From positions 5,394,001 through 5,458,000 of the forward strand of contig OX637296.1 of the NCBI GenBank assembly GCA_951799445.1: a stretch of 64,000 nucleotides of DNA, in the 5' to 3' direction. Both the position numbers and the translations under genes were made by a program. The notes under the pieces are model-generated. The model was not told the origin of the DNA. It was given only the letters and a program-made list of their open reading frames with translations, and did not search any database. Positions 12,801 through 24,562 of the stretch are shown in pieces. Position 1 is the first letter of the stretch. Every line of letters begins with the position of its first letter. Source of the DNA: Pseudisothecium myosuroides (Eukaryota; Streptophyta; Bryopsida; Hypnales; Lembophyllaceae).

Positions 12801-14142
12801 GACGCTTGGACGTTTGAGTCACAAGCGTTGCCGAAAGACTTGGTCGCCAGGTAGCTTCCTTTGATTCTTGGGGTCTGGATTTTGGATTCTAGGTTTGGAA
12901 TTACTATTCCAGCGGATACTGACTCGTCGTGCGTCCATTTAATGATGCAGGGGCATGGCTGAGGAAGACCCGTCTTCCAAGCATGGCGTGAAGCTTCTGA
13001 TTGAAGACTACCCTTACGCAGCAGATGGGCTTGAGCTTTGGGCGGCCATCAAGGGATGGAACAAGGAGTACGTTGACATCTACTACAAGGATGACAGCGT
13101 GGTCCAAAACGATTCGGAGCTTCAGGCTTGGTTCACCGAGCTCCGGGAGAAAGCCCACGAAGACAAGAAGGATGCGAAGGGATGGCCGGTGCTGGACTCC
13201 AAGGAGAGCCTCGTCGAGATTCTAACAACAATGCAATGGATTCCGTCGTGCCAACATGCGGCTGTCAACTTTGGCCAGTTTGACTACGCCGGGTATATGC
13301 CCCATCATCCTACCATTATGCGCCAGCTTATTCCAGAGGAGGGCACCTTTGAATGGAATGAGATGATCAAGAACCCGGAGAAGGCTTACTTGTCGTCTCT
13401 TGCCAACATCGACTCCACCACCACAGCTATGACAGTGTACGAACTTTTGTCCGCCCATTCTCCCCAAGAAGAGTACATTGGAGACCGTCCCGAAGACTGG
13501 ACCGACAACAAAGAGGTATAGACTACTCCCTCTCATTGTTTCTCTTCCATCAGTTCTAGAATGAACTCTCCAGCAGCGTTTGTGTTGTTCATAATATGAA
13601 GTCTCCAGTCACCACTCACCATACAGCAGACAAGAGGTTCCATTCACCATAAATGTGAACTTGGATCCTTCCCTAACACTGAACAATCTAGAACCTTGTC
13701 CCATCTAAACTTCTGTACATTTTATGTGTTAAAACGCAATTGCAAAAAAGCAAATGTCAATGGATTATGTAGGAGTTTTGCGCTTCCAGGTGCAAATCAA
13801 AGTTCACTTGTAAGGTAGATGGATCCTCTCCCATACTTTATGGTGAATGGAGACTTTACATCATGAACAACTCGTCTAATGTGAAGTTTCCATTCACCAT
13901 AATTTGATTTTGGATAGTTTGGTAACTAGATTTTTTTTTGTTGTGATGTTTAGGCCAAGGCCGCATTCAAGCGCTTCACTGCCAAGATTGGTGAGGTTGA
14001 CGAATTGATCAAGACCCGCAACGCCGACAAGACCTTGAAGAACCGATATGGAGTTGTGAACATGCCATACCAGCTCCTCCGACCCAAATCAAGAGACTCC
14101 GGAGTGACATGCATGGGTGTCCCCAACAGTATCACTATTTAG
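9861..14142 (+). CDS. LOX: Lipoxygenase, plant type, 10 coding exons, predicted 937 aa
   Basis: Non-heme iron lipoxygenase: adds O2 to polyunsaturated fatty acids (oxylipin pathway). Exons inferred from GT-AG sites and phase: 9861-10260, 10434-10711, 10925-11153, 11257-11616, 11737-11852, 11949-12050, 12152-12459, 12584-12850, 12951-13515, 13954-14142; all phases join. The start is the first in-frame ATG after a stop at 9831. Residues 1-60 are Ser-rich with few acids early on, so a plastid transit peptide is possible. A PLAT/LH2 domain follows from about residue 81, then the catalytic domain with [16 protein letters not shown] and ADYHD. Iron ligands: His592, His597, His789, Asn793 and C-terminal Ile937 (ending NSITI). 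Ala647 at the Coffa site suggests S-stereochemistry. Phe655 (after His654) fits 13-LOX-like position control. Unusual: the site of soybean LOX-1 Arg707 is His806. Length fits the family (about 850-950 aa). The gene appears intact. Confidence 0.95.
13584..13871. mobile_element. Fold-back MITE in lipoxygenase intron 9
   Basis: The left end (GTTGTTCATAATATGAAGTC) and the inverted right end (GTTGTTCATGATGTAAAGTC) match closely and both continue into TCCA...CACCATA. The element is about 288 bp and lies wholly within the last intron, so splicing is presumably unaffected. No clear target duplication was found. A further TTCCATTCACCATAA piece follows at about 13884-13903. Confidence 0.65.
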
Positions 14143-14283
14143 ACCTTTTCAATCTTTGAGTAATTAAGGTTGTGATCTATTGACTAGACTTTTTTTATGA
14201 TAGCACAACATGGCACTAACTAACAATCGGGTTCAATACTATGAACTAATGTTCACTTGTTAAGTTGTTAAGTGGATTGTGTT

Positions 14284-14289
14284 AATAAA
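14284..14289 (+). terminator. Putative lipoxygenase poly(A) signal AATAAA
   Basis: A canonical AATAAA lies about 140 bp after the lipoxygenase stop codon in AT-rich DNA. Plant poly(A) signals are loose, so this is only a plausible site. Confidence 0.45.
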
Positions 14290-14565
14290 GCTTTTAAAGA
14301 ATTCCATACCAATGTTTTGTGCATTTTCAGTTGATTTTTTCAATGTTTGAGAAATCTTTGGCAATGTTGCAAAATGAATAGTTGAAGTCATAAATGCCAA
14401 GAGTGATTCTTCCTTCTTGTGTGTGCAGTACACTTTTGTTAAACAATTTTTTTACTATTGGCTAGTCATAATAAACTACATTTATTGTGTCTACCATTGT
14501 GACCTATGGTAACTACTTTGAAGCAATTGTTTTTTCCCATACTAATACCAGGTTTTAGATAAATT

Positions 14566-14840
14566 TTAACCCTAAAGTCCTGAGGCCATTTTTTCTTCAA
14601 AAATCACTTAAAATTGCCATTTTCAATGCAAATAAGATAAATTTTAAAAATTGTTTCTTTGCAAATCTAATTGTAGATTCTTGCATTAGACTAGTATGAA
14701 AATGTTTGGAAAAAATTTCAAAATTTTTGACCATATCAATGACAAGGTATAACTGTTTTAAGTAAAGAAAATGAGTTTTTTTGCTCCTAGCTTGACCAAC
14801 TATTATAAGGCTTTGAGTCCTCTAACCTTAATTTTTAATA
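14566..14840. mobile_element. Left-end fragment of a TTAA-type transposon
   Basis: TTAA at 14566-14569 is followed by CCCTAAAGTCCTGAGGCCAT and then a T-rich run with 'tcaaaaatcact' and 'aattgccattt', as in the elements at 6238 and 21315. No matching right end was found, so this is probably truncated or diverged. Confidence 0.5.
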
Positions 14841-15179
14841 CAAAAGTACTATAAATTGTGAATTTAAAAAAATTTATATTAAAGAATTGGGTTGAGAATT
14901 TGTGAAAAAAATTCAAACCCCATGTCCATGATTTGCATTCTTTTAAATTATTAAGTCATAGCAGATACCCAGTAGAAGAAAAAACTAAATTGTTGATAGC
15001 TTTGACATGGAATTGAAATACACTTACCTTGATGGTGAGATTGTTATAGCAATGAAATTGTAGACACTCAAATTACTCCAGGGATTGATGTAAATTGTAT
15101 TTGTTGCAATTTTCTTGTCATAGAGACCCCCCTGCATAGGTTCTTTGAGTACTCGAGATCCCAAGAAATTTGGGATTAT

Positions 15180-15755
15180 GCACTTTCGATGATGCATCAT
15201 ATCCGTGATGCGTCTCCAGTTTTGGGCCTTCACTGAAGATTGGGTGCCATCCAATGTATTTTTGGCACTCCTACTCCTAGATTGTTCCATAGAGTTCACA
15301 CGATATGGTCTATTGTTTGTGGTGTTGCCTTATGGCTATGTTGGATTATGCTCAACCATATGGATTTCGCCTAGGATCGTTGGCCCACCATCCTTCTCCA
15401 CTCAATTCTATGGAGTGCTCTCCTTGACTCAGGACGAACAACTATTCTTAAGACGGACCTTGCCTCTAGACGTAGTCCTCAGCATTTTGATAGGATTTGG
15501 ACCAAGTTTTCTTGTATTTGGTTACAATCCCCGGTTCTTGCTACTAGGGTCAGTTATTTTATTAGGTGGAATAAAGAGGGTCCTCCTCTTTGTTTGTTCT
15601 CTTAGTTTCCTATTTCTTTTTTGCTACTCATCTTCTCTTCATTTGCTCTTCCTCTCTTCATTTGTCCAGCCTCTGGCTCAGCGGTTACTTTTTTTCTCTT
15701 AATACAATGGTTTCCATTTGTTATCAAAAATAAAAAATAAAAAAATAAAAAATTG
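15180..15755 (+). mobile_element. LINE-type retrotransposon 3' end (5'-truncated)
   Basis: One plus-strand frame, with one stop, reads HTIWSIVCGVALWLCWI, then HSILWSALLDSGRTTILKT, then FIRWNKEGPPL. This resembles the C-terminus of plant L1-type LINE polyproteins, downstream of the reverse transcriptase. It is followed by a pyrimidine-rich 3' UTR and an A-rich tail of AAAATAAAAAATAAAA type at about 15726-15752. Truncation at the 5' side and an A-rich tail are normal for LINE insertions. The long ORF at 15205-15702 is in a different frame and is not the coding frame. Assignment is by remembered motif. Confidence 0.6.
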
Positions 15756-16078
15756 TAGACGATGTACAACTTTTTTTTGAGAATTTTAGAAATTGACCTC
15801 ATATACAGATCTAGTATGTTATTTTTTCAAGAAAATGCTAGATTGCCCACAAAACAAGATGTTACATAGCTTTTACATTACTAATCCAAATTGAATCATG
15901 AACCAAATCTTTCCAAATAGATAGAAATATAGTCTACAAGAAACAAAGCTTTGAAATTTTTATTTCAAGTCTTTTTTTGTTGTTGTTGCCCGAGCTTGGC
16001 TCTTTTGCGCTTATTGTAATTGTGGCATAACTTTTGCTCCTAGGCACCATTTGAAATAGAAAAATATATTCTTATAAA

Positions 16079-17600
16079 CTCGGGGGGGGCACTATATGTA
16101 GTTTTCATTGGTAGCGTGCATTCAAGCCCCTATTACATGGGGGCTATGTAGGTAAATTTTTTAAACCTAAATTTCTAAATTTATCTTATTTCATATACCC
16201 TATATTTCATTTGAATTTTTTTCATGCACTATTTCTTTATACCCTATGTTCACTATAAGTACAAAAAATTGGCAATAAAATTTCAAATAGTATTTCAAAC
16301 ACCGGGGTCATATTGAAATTCATGACGGGTGATCACATAAAACACTTGTACTATTTTTCTGTCACACGTCGCGTGCTGATTAGCTTTTTTGGCCATAATT
16401 TTTGGATTTGACTCCAAAATCCAAATGATTCAAAATTCATAGAAAAGGTACTTATGATTATTATACACCTTGTCTATTTTTTTGGAATTTAAAAATATAA
16501 ATTTATTATTTAATAATAGCCCCCAATATTATGCCACAAATGCCATTTGGAGGTTTTTAGTACTATTTGTTATGTAGTACCCATAAAAACGAATTTGGAG
16601 CTAAAATTTGGTAGAGATGGTCTTCTAGTAGACTTGTAGCTATTGTCCAAAGGAATTCTAAAAATACTTAATTTTATGTGGTATAGAAGTCCACAAAGTG
16701 AGCCCCTTTCTACTTGCATTTTGAAACATGTAAAAAATTATTTTGGTGGGCTTTTTGGTGAATGACCATCTCCATAGAGTTGCCACGAATGGACAGTTTT
16801 TATTTTTTTATTTAAGTTTTTTCCTATTTTCTACTAATTAAAACATCAAAGTATGTATTTTCTTGAGATTTGGCACTTTTCTAATTCTCCTACTTAGAGA
16901 AATTTTTAATGAATTTCCTTTGGTGGTTACCTTCATCTTAAAGGTGCATACATTGGCCATATTTTTTAATTTAAAAAATAATTGATTTTCTAATTTTAAA
17001 GTACTCTAGAAAAAATCATGAATATTGCTGCAAAACGCAACAAATAGTACAAGTGTTTCATGCAATCACCTTGACATCAAACTACACATAAACACAATGA
17101 TGTACATCAAGGAAATTGTATTCCAATACTTGCAAACCCATAGTGCTTTAAAAACAAAAGAAAAAGTGAAGTACTTTCCAAGTGAAACATTGATAACATT
17201 TAAAATTCGTGTATTGTCCAGAAAGTAAAAAATTGGACTATTCCTAAAGCCGCATAGTCAGAAATCTATACAGATCCTAAAACCGCCAGCCCATAAACTC
17301 GGTCATAAATTGCACTTGGGATCCTCCTGGGATGTTTAGGAATACACTTTTTTCCTATTTTTTTTTGTAGACAAATTTTCAACTTTTCAGATTTCTTTTT
17401 GGCAATGCTATTGTAGAAAAAACAAAAACAAAATGTCAGTATTTTCTCCTACCCTTCATTCTTTATAAATTTTTTTTTTCTATTCAACATATGCTATTTT
17501 ATTTCTAAATCTTTTCTAAATTTTAGGACCAAGGTAATTATAATACCCCTTCATTTGATCGCACGTAAAACTAAAAAAAAATGGAAGTGCGCCCCCCGGG
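16079..17600. mobile_element. hAT-like non-autonomous element, CTCGGGGG ends, 8-bp duplication
   Basis: The left end is CTCGGGGGGGGCAC and the inverted right end is CCCGGGGGGCGCAC. CTTATAAA flanks both ends exactly (16071-16078 and 17601-17608). An 8-bp duplication points to the hAT superfamily. Excluding the nested element at 16327-17071 it is about 770 bp. No transposase is encoded. Confidence 0.85.
16327..17071. mobile_element. Nested GGGTGATTGC-family element, 4-bp duplication TGAC
   Basis: Begins GGGTGATCACATAAAACACT and ends, inverted, with GTGATTGCATGAAACACTTG. TGAC flanks both ends (16323-16326 and 17072-17075). It is 745 bp, non-coding, and lies inside the CTCGGGGG-type element at 16079-17600, so it inserted later. 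Interior phrases match the copy at 27063-27897. Confidence 0.85.
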
Positions 17601-18519
17601 CTTATAAAGCCAATGTATTTTTCTATCTTCCAAAGAATGTTCAAAAAATCACTCCAAAAATTGAGATCATATGAGATTGTCTGAAATTTGTCTCCCTTAA
17701 AGGACCATGGCACATTTGGGGCATAAACTGTTAAAATTACTACTTTTTAGGGCAATGAAAAGAAGATGAAAAGAAAGTTTAAGAAAAAATTTAAGTGTAT
17801 AAGCTTTCAGTAGAATATTACAAGAATGAGTGGAAATAAATTCAAATTTTTTGTCTGCATGGATTGAAAGCTTATATTGTTTAAAATTAGAAGGATAAAT
17901 GTTTTTTCACCCCTACCTAATAGGGTTGGTAGACTTTAATCCCTATAAGACAATGTTGATTTTGGACCCAAACCTACTTCAATCAGAACACTTGTACCCA
18001 AAGCAAGGCTAAAATCTTCATCTTTATTTATTATTCATTAACAAATCCAACCATAAAATCCTTTACTTAACTTGTTAGAATACACATCAAAAAATATCCA
18101 AGTAAGAAACTTTACCAATTGCAAATTACATAATGCTTGAATATCAAAAAGAAGTATTTCAATTTTTCCCAAATGCTTAACATAACAATCAAGAGTCACT
18201 TTGACTATTGCCTTGTCCCTAACATATTGGTGTCAAATATACCTCACCATTTCATCCAAGCGGATGATATGGTGTGCTATATTCGTCAGTATATGAGTAA
18301 CTACAAAACAGGTGTCAATCCTCACAAGACTTTTCAGTGGTATGCTCAATTAGCAAGTTTAATATTTTGGTACTTCCAATTTCATCAAAGTGAATAACTA
18401 AGCTTTGAAGCATTAAAGTGCAGCTATTAAACATTGGGCAAAAAATTCATTACAGACAATGCATTAGCTTCCACCTCGCCATGCTTCAAAAGATATTCAT
18501 TTTTTTAGTTTTGAGTAGG

Positions 18520-19110
18520 GGAGACAAGCTCTTTACATACATATGGGGTGGTAGGAGGTAAAACAACCCATGTGGGATATCTGAATTACATTTAGTAGGA
18601 GTTGAAGTCAAAAGGAGGAATTATGTTTAAAGTAGAATTTAAGAGCTTGTTTAGGCATAATAGAATAAATTTTTTCAGAAACCTTTGAACTAAGAAAAGT
18701 TAATAAATTTAGTTAAGTTTCATCTTCAAAAATCCGTTTAGTATTTTAAGTCTTTAATCAAAAGTTACAGACAAATTTCAGAGAAGGGTTGGAATAGACA
18801 TTTTTTTGACATTTTTGAACATCCTCTCTGAATTTAGTCCATAACTTTTGATTGGAGGCTTTAAATCTCAAACGGATTTTTGAAGATGAAACTTTATTTA
18901 ATTTACCAACTTTTCTTAGTTCAATTTGTTTTGAAAAAATATTATTCTATTATGCCTAAATGAGGTTTTAAATTCTACTTCAAATACAATCCTTATTTTG
19001 GACTTAACTATGTGTGGTTGAGTAACTACAAGTTCTCAATTTACTTATCCCACATGGGTTATTCCACCTCCTACGACCCCATGAGTATATAAATAGCTTT
19101 TCTTCTAATA
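18520..19110. mobile_element. Long fold-back (hairpin) element
   Basis: The two halves are inverted copies of each other with moderate divergence. The outer arms share TAGGAGGT....AACCCATGTGGGATA (about 18555-18585 and the complement at about 19045-19075). The inner arms share AAAAATCCGTTT and AATCAAAAGTTA (about 18728-18775, complement about 18845-18895). Arms are about 260-290 bp. No ORF is visible. The same arm sequence occurs in the element at about 21218-23200. Confidence 0.75.
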
Positions 19111-19334
19111 TGAAATCTTAACTTAAGATGTTGATGACAATTGGATAGATTGCATCGGTGTATAGCTCAATATATTCTTTGGAGTTTTGATAAACCATTT
19201 TTCACCTTTACAATTATTTGCTGATTTGCATGTGGTCTACGAATTAACAAAAAATTCTTGTATTGATTGTAGGTGAAACACAATCTTATATTGATTGTAC
19301 CTCACTACTTTCTGTGATTTGGTTTCTCTCTTCA

Positions 19335-19445
19335 TTAGTTTGGATTTTTTTTTTCTTGAAACAAATAAAGGATCCCTTTATTGCAAGGAAAAAAAGAAAC
19401 AAGAGCTGAGCCGCAAGTGGCATAGGTGGGCAAGTAAACAAAAAA
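19335..19445 (-). mobile_element. Retrotransposon 3' tail fragment
   Basis: On the minus strand this reads 'ggctcagctcttgtttc', a T-rich run, 'cttgcaataaagggatcc', then an A-run. This resembles the 3' UTR and poly(A) of a plant LINE-type element, including AATAAA. It is very short and the assignment is tentative. Confidence 0.35.
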
Positions 19446-19499
19446 AAAGCATGAGTTTGAATTTTGATTCCCAATTGGTTGGTATTTTCCTATTGTCAG

Positions 19500-21155
19500 T
19501 CTAGACCAACATCGATCAAATGAACTCATTAATCCTTTAGCGTTCCAACGTTCAATTTTGGACAACAAACATATTGATATTGATATTTTTTTTTCATTAC
19601 TACTTGGATGAAAGTCATCCTAATTTGTGGAGATACTTTTTCAAGTTGTTGTCCTAACCAATGGTTGGATTTGATGTTATTAGAACAAATGTTTTTCCAA
19701 AATTGCAAATGTGGAAATATGTCAAGTAATTGATTAAGCCAAAATTGCATTGACTCTAGTTTACAGCTAGATTTGCAAAAATGAGATTATAGATTTAAGA
19801 ACAAAAAAATTCACCATGTCAAGTGAACATCATTTCAAATCCATTCCGACAAATTTTATTTTAAAAAAAGATAATATTTTGCTTGCAATCAATTTAGAAG
19901 GAGTTTTGAAATTTTCCTTTCAAAATTTATAAAAAGATATTGGTGATAGCATTGGTGAATCCATTGTATAGATGGAATCTAAAACTCAAAATCTACAATT
20001 TTTATTTGTATATCAATTCTAAAATATTCTTCTAAATAGTATTTTATGATCTTTCCTCAAATTGTCAATTTTGAAGAACACTATGTACCCTCAAAGGATA
20101 AATCCTTTTTTGGTGTCATTGGTTTGTAAACAAAATTATTATTGCCTAATTTTTCGTATTCTACCGGCATTCTCCTTATTGCCCTTTCTTTTCTAGCATT
20201 TCTACCACAAGTAATAGAGACAAAAATGTTGCTCATTACAAGGAAGCATTCCCATCTCTACAAATTTCAAACAATAAGATTTTAAGCAAACCTAATTAGC
20301 ATCTTTTTTGGCAATGGCGCAAAATAAATAGACAAAAAATAACCTAATAGGAAATTATTCTTTAGGATACTAAATTCAAACCATCAATGGAAGATAGCCA
20401 AGTAGGGTAAAACTACACTAATTGATACATTGCCAAACTAGGCAATACAATTCAAAGATAAGGAAGACAATTTTTGCCAACTAATCCTAATTGCAATCTA
20501 CCTTCCACTCTTAATGGTCATAAGGGTAAGGTTAGTTTATCTTTCAATTTTCATCTTCTTCCAACTTGTTGGTTCCCAAATTAACTTTTAACATCCCTTT
20601 TGGACTTGATTACTTCTCCTTTCCAATACTATAGAGCTGCTCTGTCACGTCATAAATTTGGCTAGAACTCATTCAACATTGCAACCTAAATAGCTATAGT
20701 TTCTTTTATAAAGGAATTCACAATTCCTTTTCACCAACTTGGGCTTAATCCCATTCATTTTGTCCTCATTCACCAACTTAATATAATTCACTACTATTTT
20801 GGCATACTTTAACCTCCTCACATATATAAGTCTTATTAAATGTTTAATTTTCTTTTTCATTCCTCATCTTTCACTTTAGTAATTAAGGCTTTGCTAAAGT
20901 TTCTATTTGGTTTTAGAACTTCTATTTTTTTAAACTTCTTAATCACTTGTACAAATTTTGACTTTGGATCTCTCAATTAATTCAGTATTTTGCATTACAG
21001 AAAAAATGAGGCCTCCACAAGATCACTTGCCACACAATCTGACTTTTGTGAAGGCTGTCCGGTGATGATATTACAAATGCATTGAGCCAACAAAGCACAA
21101 CCAGCAGAATACACGGCCTTAAATGGAAAAATTAAACAAATTAAGTCAAGTCAAA
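19500..21155. other. Non-coding AT-rich region
   Basis: Only chance ORFs below 80 codons with biased AT-rich composition. No element boundary, promoter or RNA gene is recognised. Confidence 0.45.
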
Positions 21156-21159
21156 CATG

Positions 21160-21217
21160 ATTTTGTGGCTTTTGAAGCTAGTTGCTAAAAGGCAACTAGC
21201 TTCAAAAGCCACAAAAT
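21160..21217. repeat. Perfect 26-bp hairpin
   Basis: Arm 21160-21185 (ATTTTGTGGCTTTTGAAGCT plus AGTTGC) is the exact reverse complement of 21192-21217, separated by the 6-base loop TAAAAG. It sits at the outer edge of the fold-back element that follows. A similar but imperfect hairpin lies near 5320-5375. Confidence 0.9.
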
Positions 21218-21314
21218 TATTTTAGTGTGTATGATGGTAAAAAGAGAAGCTCTTTATAGAAGTTGGGTAGTAATAGTGAACACAATCCATGTGGGATATA
21301 TAATTTGGGCTTAA

Positions 21315-22249
21315 CCCCTAAAGGTCTGAGACTATGTTTTCACCAAAACCACTCCAAAACTGCCATTTCTAATACAAGTACCAAATTTTATAAAAAAAAC
21401 ATTTTTGGACACATGTAACCGTAAGATCTTATAGAACACTAGTTTGAGAAGATGTGGAAAAAATTTCAGAATTGTCCACCATGCGGATTGGAAGATATTA
21501 GCGTTTGAATTGACAAAAATCCTTTTTTTGTCCCTGCAAAAATCTGGGCAGCTGCACTTCACAAGGTCACAATTGTATGAAAAAATGCCCCAAATGGTGG
21601 TTACTCTTTGGATTCATTCTTCTAGGCAGGTTGGCTACATGCTTGAAAATTTTCAGATCATTTGGAATTGCACAACATATAGGAAAAAAATAGTAAGTAG
21701 AAAGAAGTAGAGAATGATTCAAAACACTAAATTGTTAAGAATTTATTTATGGAATTGAAAAATGCCAATCCCAACAATTGTAATGTTGTAATAAATAATC
21801 TACATCCAATGTTTTTATTTTTTTTCAAAAATATTGGAAATTGAGTGAAATAAAGGACTTCAAAGTTTATTTTAGAGTAGAGATTCCATAACTACCCTCA
21901 AACTAAGAATCCTCATAACTTTTGACTCATTAATCCAAATGGGATGATTTAAAGCTTTCCATGTACATATAAATCTAAAGAACCAATTTCAATTTTTTAT
22001 TTTAAAAAAAAATGATTTTTAAAGAATTTTTTTGAGCTGCCCGGGCTGCCTGCCGTATACGGAGAATTACATATCATACAATAACTTTTTAACCATGTAG
22101 TCAAAACTTATGAAAATTGTTAATCTTTAAAGATACTCCTTGGGCACATCTTGTGTGAAAATTTCAAAGAAAAAAAATAAAATCTCCACTCGTAGTGAAC
22201 TGCCCAAAATCGCTATGTTGTCAAAAAATGGTGTTTGGACCTTTAGGGG
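21315..22249. mobile_element. TTAA-flanked transposon, CCCCTAAAGG...CCTTTAGGGG
   Basis: Begins CCCCTAAAGGTCTGAG and ends GGACCTTTAGGGG. TTAA flanks it at 21311-21314 and 22250-22253. The 935 bp interior closely matches the element at 6238-7163, so both are copies of one non-autonomous family. The empty site survives in the opposite arm of the surrounding fold-back element, which confirms that TTAA is the duplicated target. Confidence 0.88.
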
Positions 22250-22299
22250 TTAATAGGAGCTCAATTGGCTTATAGTTCAATCAAAACATAAGAATTGTA

Positions 22300-22865
22300 C
22301 TCCTTCTATCCCACTAAAAACCTCCAAAAAGCTTCCCCACGAGGGATTAACTACATTTTTAATCTTTCTGATAGGGATACATGCATTTGAAAACTAGCAA
22401 TCCATCCTTTAGATCTCTGCAAAATCTCCAACTAAGGCACCATTGTTTAGGCACCCAAAATCCGGAAAGTACCATTTTTGAAAAAATTTGTAAACACTGC
22501 CAGCTCATCATTCTTAATGATTTAAATGTTGGTAGCAACATTGGGATTCTAGAAACATCTATTGCAACCTAAATATCCACAACAAAGATCCCTACACCAC
22601 TTCAAGAACAACTCTTCAAAGTGTTGAAGTGGTCACCAAATCCATTGTCAATACTACTGTCTAAGGAAGAACAATGAGTCCAAGGTGTCTCATATGGGCA
22701 AAGCCAAGCTTTCTTGGCGAAGAATGCTCCCTAATCACTTGACTTGCCCCCACGAGGTCATTCAATACGGCCAACACTTACCCAACAATCAAAATCTAAA
22801 AATAGAGCTTTTTAGTGGGACAAAAATTGTGCTTGATTTGGAGGTTTTTAGTGGGATAGAGGGAG
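22300..22865. mobile_element. Stowaway-like element, CTCCYTCTATCCCACTAAAA ends, TA duplication
   Basis: Left end CTCCTTCTATCCCACTAAAA and inverted right end CTCCCTCTATCCCACTAAAA each continue into ACCTCCAAA, giving 29-bp inverted ends with one mismatch. TA flanks both ends (22298-22299 and 22866-22867). CTCCCTC-type ends at TA are the hallmark of Stowaway (Tc1/mariner) MITEs. At 566 bp it is larger than most Stowaways. No transposase ORF is seen. Confidence 0.85.
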
Positions 22866-23862
22866 TATTAAAAATAGAATTTCAGATCATATTTAAGCAT
22901 AGTATAATATCTTTTTTCAAAAAACTTTGGACTAATAAGAGTTGAAGAATCAAACTGAATTTCATCTCCAAAAATCTGTTTGAGGTTTTGAGTCTTCAAC
23001 TAAAAGTTATGGACAAATTTCAAAGAGGGTTTTGAGTCTCCAACTAAAAATTATAATTTTTAGTTAGAGATGAAATTCAGCTCCTATTAAGCCCAATTTA
23101 CATATCCCACATGGATTGCATTCACTATTACTACCCAACTTCTATAAAGAGCTTCTCTTCTCACTCTTGAATTCATGAAACATTAATGAAATTAGATCAT
23201 TACATTCCCATTAAAATAAAATTTTGGTGATAAATGCTCATTGGACTATTTTGGATTTGCATTTTTTCCCAAAACTTGGTTAAAATGCAAGGTATTCAAT
23301 AAGCAGGGTTAAAATGCATTGCGGTATCTTAATCCTAAATATTGAACACTTTAACTCAATTTTGGAGCCCCTAACAATCACCTGACAGCGCAACAAAATC
23401 TGAACGAGTGCAGGGGAAAAATAAATCCGTAAGCCAAAAAAAACTAAACTTCGGAGTCCTTGGAGGGCTATGGAGCAGCCCTCTAGAGGCCTCGGATTCT
23501 CTCTAATGGACACCCAATCATATATACAAATGGTTGCTTATTCCAATTTGGCTCTCTATAGACATACAACCATTCAAAACATGAATCTTGAATAAATAAA
23601 TAAATAAATAAAAATTAGCAAACTCATGACAAGACAACACGCAACTTGGTCTTAATGCATATTTTTTCTTAAATTTCAATGGACACATTAACTTAGTTAT
23701 ACACACTTTTATTGTAGTAGTGATTTTCTTAGAAATAGACTTAAATTTAATGCTACTTATATAGATATTGTAGTGTAATAGTGTAATTAACCTTTTAAAT
23801 ATTGTTTTTTTTTCTAGCAATTTGGTGCAAAATTGCACCAATATTTTTGGCCTGGCACCACG

Positions 23863-24554
23863 CTTGGGGGGAGACCATTGATGCAGTAGAAAATGGCATG
23901 AGATAAAAATTAGGGTCAATTTAATTCGTTGAAAGAAAAATTTATACTTTTGGTAGATCTACCATAGCATTGGTAATATGTGCATAGTGCATTTATAAAA
24001 AAAATAGTGTATGGAAAAAAGTCTTCATTTTTTAGTTTAGTAGAAAAAAATAGGGTGTCAAACATTGTATAACTTGAAATTCCTTAGTAGATTCAATTTT
24101 CTAATTAATAGTTTGGAGGGTTGGATGGGTGAGCTGTCCTAAATTTGAATTAACTTTTAATTAAGCGCTTTAACTTAACTTAATTTGGTGGTTTAGGTAG
24201 GAAACAACTCTAGTTCAAGATGGGAGTTTCAATGGTTCAGTGTTGGTATTGTGTATTGTATTGGTGCTACTTCCAATGTTATAAAAAAAATTTTGCTCGT
24301 GTTATTGCTTTTGCAATGTGTTCACATTCCTTTTGGTATTCCGTAGTTCTAAAATGTAGAAAAAAAATAGGGTGCCAAAAATAGATTCTCCACCCATTTA
24401 TAAAAAAAAATAGGGTGCTCATAAATACATGCCGGTAGCTTTTTATCTACCAATAGGGAGGAAAAAAAAGATGGGAAGGAGATAAATACCCCACCATTAA
24501 ATACCCCATTATCGCACGTAGCTGCTAAAATTTTAGGGGTGTGACCCCCCCGAG
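23863..24554. mobile_element. hAT-like non-autonomous element, 8-bp duplication GCACCAC(G/A)
   Basis: Begins CTTGGGGGGAGACC; the inverted right end is CTCGGGGGGGTCAC. The flanks are GCACCACG (23855-23862) and GCACCACA (24555-24562), seven of eight identical. It is 692 bp and AT-rich inside, with several AAAAAATAGGGTG phrases. It belongs with the elements at 16079 and 28418. Confidence 0.8.
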
Positions 24555-24562
24555 GCACCACA

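Larger units (their letters stand above)
21218..23200. mobile_element. Long fold-back element carrying two later insertions
   Basis: The left arm (about 21225-21310) is the inverted copy of about 23090-23175. Shared phrases include GAGAAGCTCTTTATAGAAGT, TTGGGTAGTAATAGTGAA and CCATGTGGGATAT. The arm sequence just outside the TTAA element (ending TTGGGC, then TTAA, then TAGGAGCT) is found uninterrupted in the opposite arm near 23070-23095. This proves that the TTAA element at 21315-22249 inserted into the left arm. A Stowaway-like element (22300-22865) lies further in. Confidence 0.75.

Noticed and set aside
15205..15702. 165-codon ORF rich in Leu and Phe, looking membrane-like
   Set aside because: It is an off-frame shadow of the LINE C-terminal coding sequence and its pyrimidine-rich 3' UTR.
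21160..21217. microRNA gene
   Set aside because: The 6-base loop and location at a fold-back transposon edge do not fit a plant miRNA precursor without expression evidence.
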